A DNA stretch of 15,736 bases from Actinomycetota bacterium (lineage in GTDB: Bacteria; Actinomycetota; Actinomycetes; S36-B12), in the NCBI GenBank assembly GCA_016870425.1, contig VGBQ01000039.1:1-15736 (forward strand), in the 5' to 3' direction. Positions 14,462 to 15,736 of the stretch are shown one piece after another. Position numbers and translations under genes: made by a program. Below the pieces are notes generated by a model. That model saw nothing but the letters and a program-made list of their open reading frames with translations. It ran no database searches and was not told the origin of the DNA. Numbering within the stretch: the stretch's first letter is position 1; the number at the start of each line of letters is the position of its first letter.

Positions 14462-14507
14462 GTCAGTGCTGGACGACCCTGCTCATGGCTGGGTGCTCAT
14501 CGGTGGC

Positions 14508-14813
14508 TCATCCTTGGATGCCCCATCTTTCGCGGCTACTACGGCGGTCTTCGGACAACGTGCCCTGCAGGAACGCGCGCAGCCCCGATATGTCGGGAGC
14601 CGCACTCGCCCGCAGTGCACGGACGAACGCCTTGCGGCGCTCGGCCTCATCCAGGCAGTCGGGGTGCAGCCATGCGCCCCGGCCGGGAAGGACAGCACTC
14701 GGGTCAGGGACTACCGCCCCATCGTCCAGCACCACCCTCAGAAGGCCATCCGGCGAGCTCCGACCCCGGCAGCCGATGCACATGCGCACGCTCGAGGTGC
14801 GGCCTGCGCTCAC
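14508..14813 (-). CDS. ylxR: YlxR family RNA-binding protein (DUF448)
   Basis: 101 residues, the small nucleic-acid-binding protein usually encoded between nusA and infB. It has been linked in other bacteria to RNase P regulation (RnpM) and to transcription control. Family hallmarks are RMCIGCRGR (CXXC, about residues 10-18), LLRVV (about 23-27) and PGRGAWLHPDCLDEA (about 41-55, with the conserved GRGA-H). A helical end follows with RRKAFVRALRAS. I chose the GTG at 14813, giving MSAGRTSSVRMCIGC, because members usually have about ten residues before the CXXC. GTG at 14789 and ATG at 14783 would begin right at the motif. An upstream-extended frame reaching 15068 runs into nusA antisense-like composition and is rejected. 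The start is the least certain part. Confidence 0.92.
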   Translation of the reverse strand: MSAGRTSSVRMCIGCRGRSSPDGLLRVVLDDGAVVPDPSAVLPGRGAWLHPDCLDEAERRKAFVRALRASAAPDISGLRAFLQGTLSEDRRSSRERWGIQG

Positions 14814-14847
14814 ATCGGTCCCGGGTAGGTGCCAGACGGACCCCGTG

Positions 14848-14853
14848 AGTGTA
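14848..14853 (-). promoter_or_regulatory. -10-like element in the nusA-ylxR gap
   Basis: TACACT on the minus strand (14853-14848) fits a -10 box, about 35 bases upstream of the ylxR start. The best -35 candidate, GTGACC, is 20 bp away, which is too far. It could drive a secondary promoter for ylxR-infB, but by eye this is weak. The 85-bp gap holds nothing else I can support. Confidence 0.15.
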
Positions 14854-14898
14854 ACGCTCCCGGGCCGGCCGCGGGTCACCGGTGGGGCCGCGGGCGGC

Positions 14899-15736
14899 CT
14901 AGGTGTCCGTCTGCCCCTCGGACCCCGGGTCCTCGTGCGTGTCGGGCCTGATGTCGATCCGCCAGCCCGTGAGACGAGCAGCGAGTCGAGCGTTCTGTCC
15001 CTCGCGGCCGATGGCCAGGGACAGCTGGTAGTCCGGCACCGTGACCCGGGCTGCGCGAGCCGCAGCATCCACCACCTCGACCCGGCTCACTCGCGCGGGC
15101 GACAACGCGTGCGCGATGAGTTCGGCGGGGTCGTCACTGAAATCGACGATGTCGATCTTCTCGCCACCCAGCTCACTCATCACCTGGCGGACACGCTGGC
15201 CCATAGGCCCGATGCACGCACCCTTGGCATTCACACCGGGGATCGTCGAGCGCACGGCGATCTTGGTCCGATGCCCGGCCTCTCGAGCCAGGCCGGCAAT
15301 TTCGACGCTGCCGTCGGCGATCTCGGGGACCTCCAGCGCGAAGAGCCCGCGCACTAGCGCGGGATGCGAGCGGGACACGGTGACCTGCGGGCCGCGAGGC
15401 CCCTTGCGCACGCTGGTCACGACGCACTTGATGCGGGTGCCGTGGGGGTATGACTCGCCGGGCACCTGCTCCGACGGGGGCAGAATCGCCTCCACCTTGC
15501 CGAGGTCAACGCGCACCACGCGGGGATCGCTGCCCTGCTGGATGACGCCGGACACCAGGTCGCCCTCGGTGCCGGAGAACTCCCCGAAGGTGCGGTCACC
15601 CTCGGCATCGCGCAGCCGCTGCATGAGGACCTGACGAGCCGTCGCCGCTGCCACGCGTCCGAAGTCGGTCGGCGTGTCGTCATACTCACGTGGCACCGGC
15701 ACCACCTCGCCGGCCACCTGCTCGCCCACCGGTGCG
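14899..15736 (-). CDS. nusA: transcription termination/antitermination factor NusA, C-terminal part (cut by window edge)
   Basis: The last 278 codons of NusA; the frame is open through the right edge, and the GTG at 15729 is internal, not the start. NusA binds RNA polymerase and nascent RNA. Visible from the N-terminal side are the end of the polymerase-binding domain (RQVLMQRLRDAEGDRTFGEF), the S1 domain (GDLVSGVIQQ to QVTVSRSHP), KH1 with GPMG (RSTIPGVNAKGACIGPMGQR) and KH2 with GREG (QLSLAIGREGQNARLAARLTGW). It ends soon after KH2 with an acidic tail, with no C-terminal acidic repeats, as expected for a Gram-positive NusA. It is the first visible gene of the nusA-ylxR-infB-ylxP-rbfA-truB operon. 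Confidence 0.97.
   Translation of the reverse strand, partial: APVGEQVAGEVVPVPREYDDTPTDFGRVAAATARQVLMQRLRDAEGDRTFGEFSGTEGDLVSGVIQQGSDPRVVRVDLGKVEAILPPSEQVPGESYPHGTRIKCVVTSVRKGPRGPQVTVSRSHPALVRGLFALEVPEIADGSVEIAGLAREAGHRTKIAVRSTIPGVNAKGACIGPMGQRVRQVMSELGGEKIDIVDFSDDPAELIAHALSPARVSRVEVVDAAARAARVTVPDYQLSLAIGREGQNARLAARLTGWRIDIRPDTHEDPGSEGQTDT

Noticed and set aside
14814..14898. Terminator between nusA and ylxR
   Set aside because: Several GC palindromes (CCGCGG, ACCGGT) occur, but the stems are short with large loops and no T-run; I cannot support a terminator there.
14119..15357. 412-codon plus-strand frame across infB, ylxR and nusA
   Set aside because: It crosses three conserved genes on the other strand and reads as Arg/Ser/Pro noise; no ribosome-binding site or motif.

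Overview
The window is a high-GC, gene-dense bacterial segment, almost certainly from an actinomycete-type Actinomycetota. The gene order nusA-ylxR-infB-ylxP-rbfA-truB, the long Ala/Pro/Gly-rich IF-2 N-terminus with PRPGNNPF motifs, the frequent GTG starts and the ATGA-type overlaps all point there. No rRNA or tRNA is present, so I do not name a genus. There are twelve protein-coding genes. Two are cut by the window edges, and no stretch over 300 bases lacks a gene.

Left part (1-10089): a surface-polysaccharide locus organised around one 66-bp divergent promoter region (5148-5213). Leftward from it run a GT4-type glycosyltransferase (3528-5147), a UDP-N-acetylhexosamine dehydrogenase (2210-3469), a TagG/Wzm-type ABC-2 permease (1326-2213), its TagH/Wzt-type ATPase (413-1339) and the N-terminus of another glycosyltransferase (1-411). 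Rightward run a non-hydrolysing UDP-GlcNAc 2-epimerase (5214-6299), a poorly recognised protein with an N-terminal coiled coil (6296-7837) and a 751-residue protein made of two consecutive glycosyltransferase-like halves (7834-10089). Together these suggest synthesis of an acidic N-acetylhexosamine precursor (such as ManNAcA or GlcNAcA), polymer assembly by several glycosyltransferases, and ABC-transporter export of a teichoic/teichuronic-acid-like or capsular polymer. The polymer itself is inference.

Right part (10047-15736): the conserved transcription/translation operon on the minus strand, nusA (3' part), ylxR, infB, ylxP (DUF503), rbfA and truB. The last three are tightly coupled by overlaps or a 10-bp gap. 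truB and the double glycosyltransferase converge and overlap by 43 bp.

The points most worth a second look are: the permease, which has no ATG/GTG/TTG that would include its conserved N-terminus but has a CTG overlapping the upstream stop as CTGA behind a good ribosome-binding site; an 8-bp inverted repeat in the divergent promoter region, overlapping a predicted -35 box; the fused double glycosyltransferase and its unrecognised coiled-coil partner; and a strong hairpin just upstream of the infB ribosome-binding site. I found no CRISPR array, phage, transposon or defence system. The window looks like a core operon next to a surface-glycan locus rather than a wholly new system.
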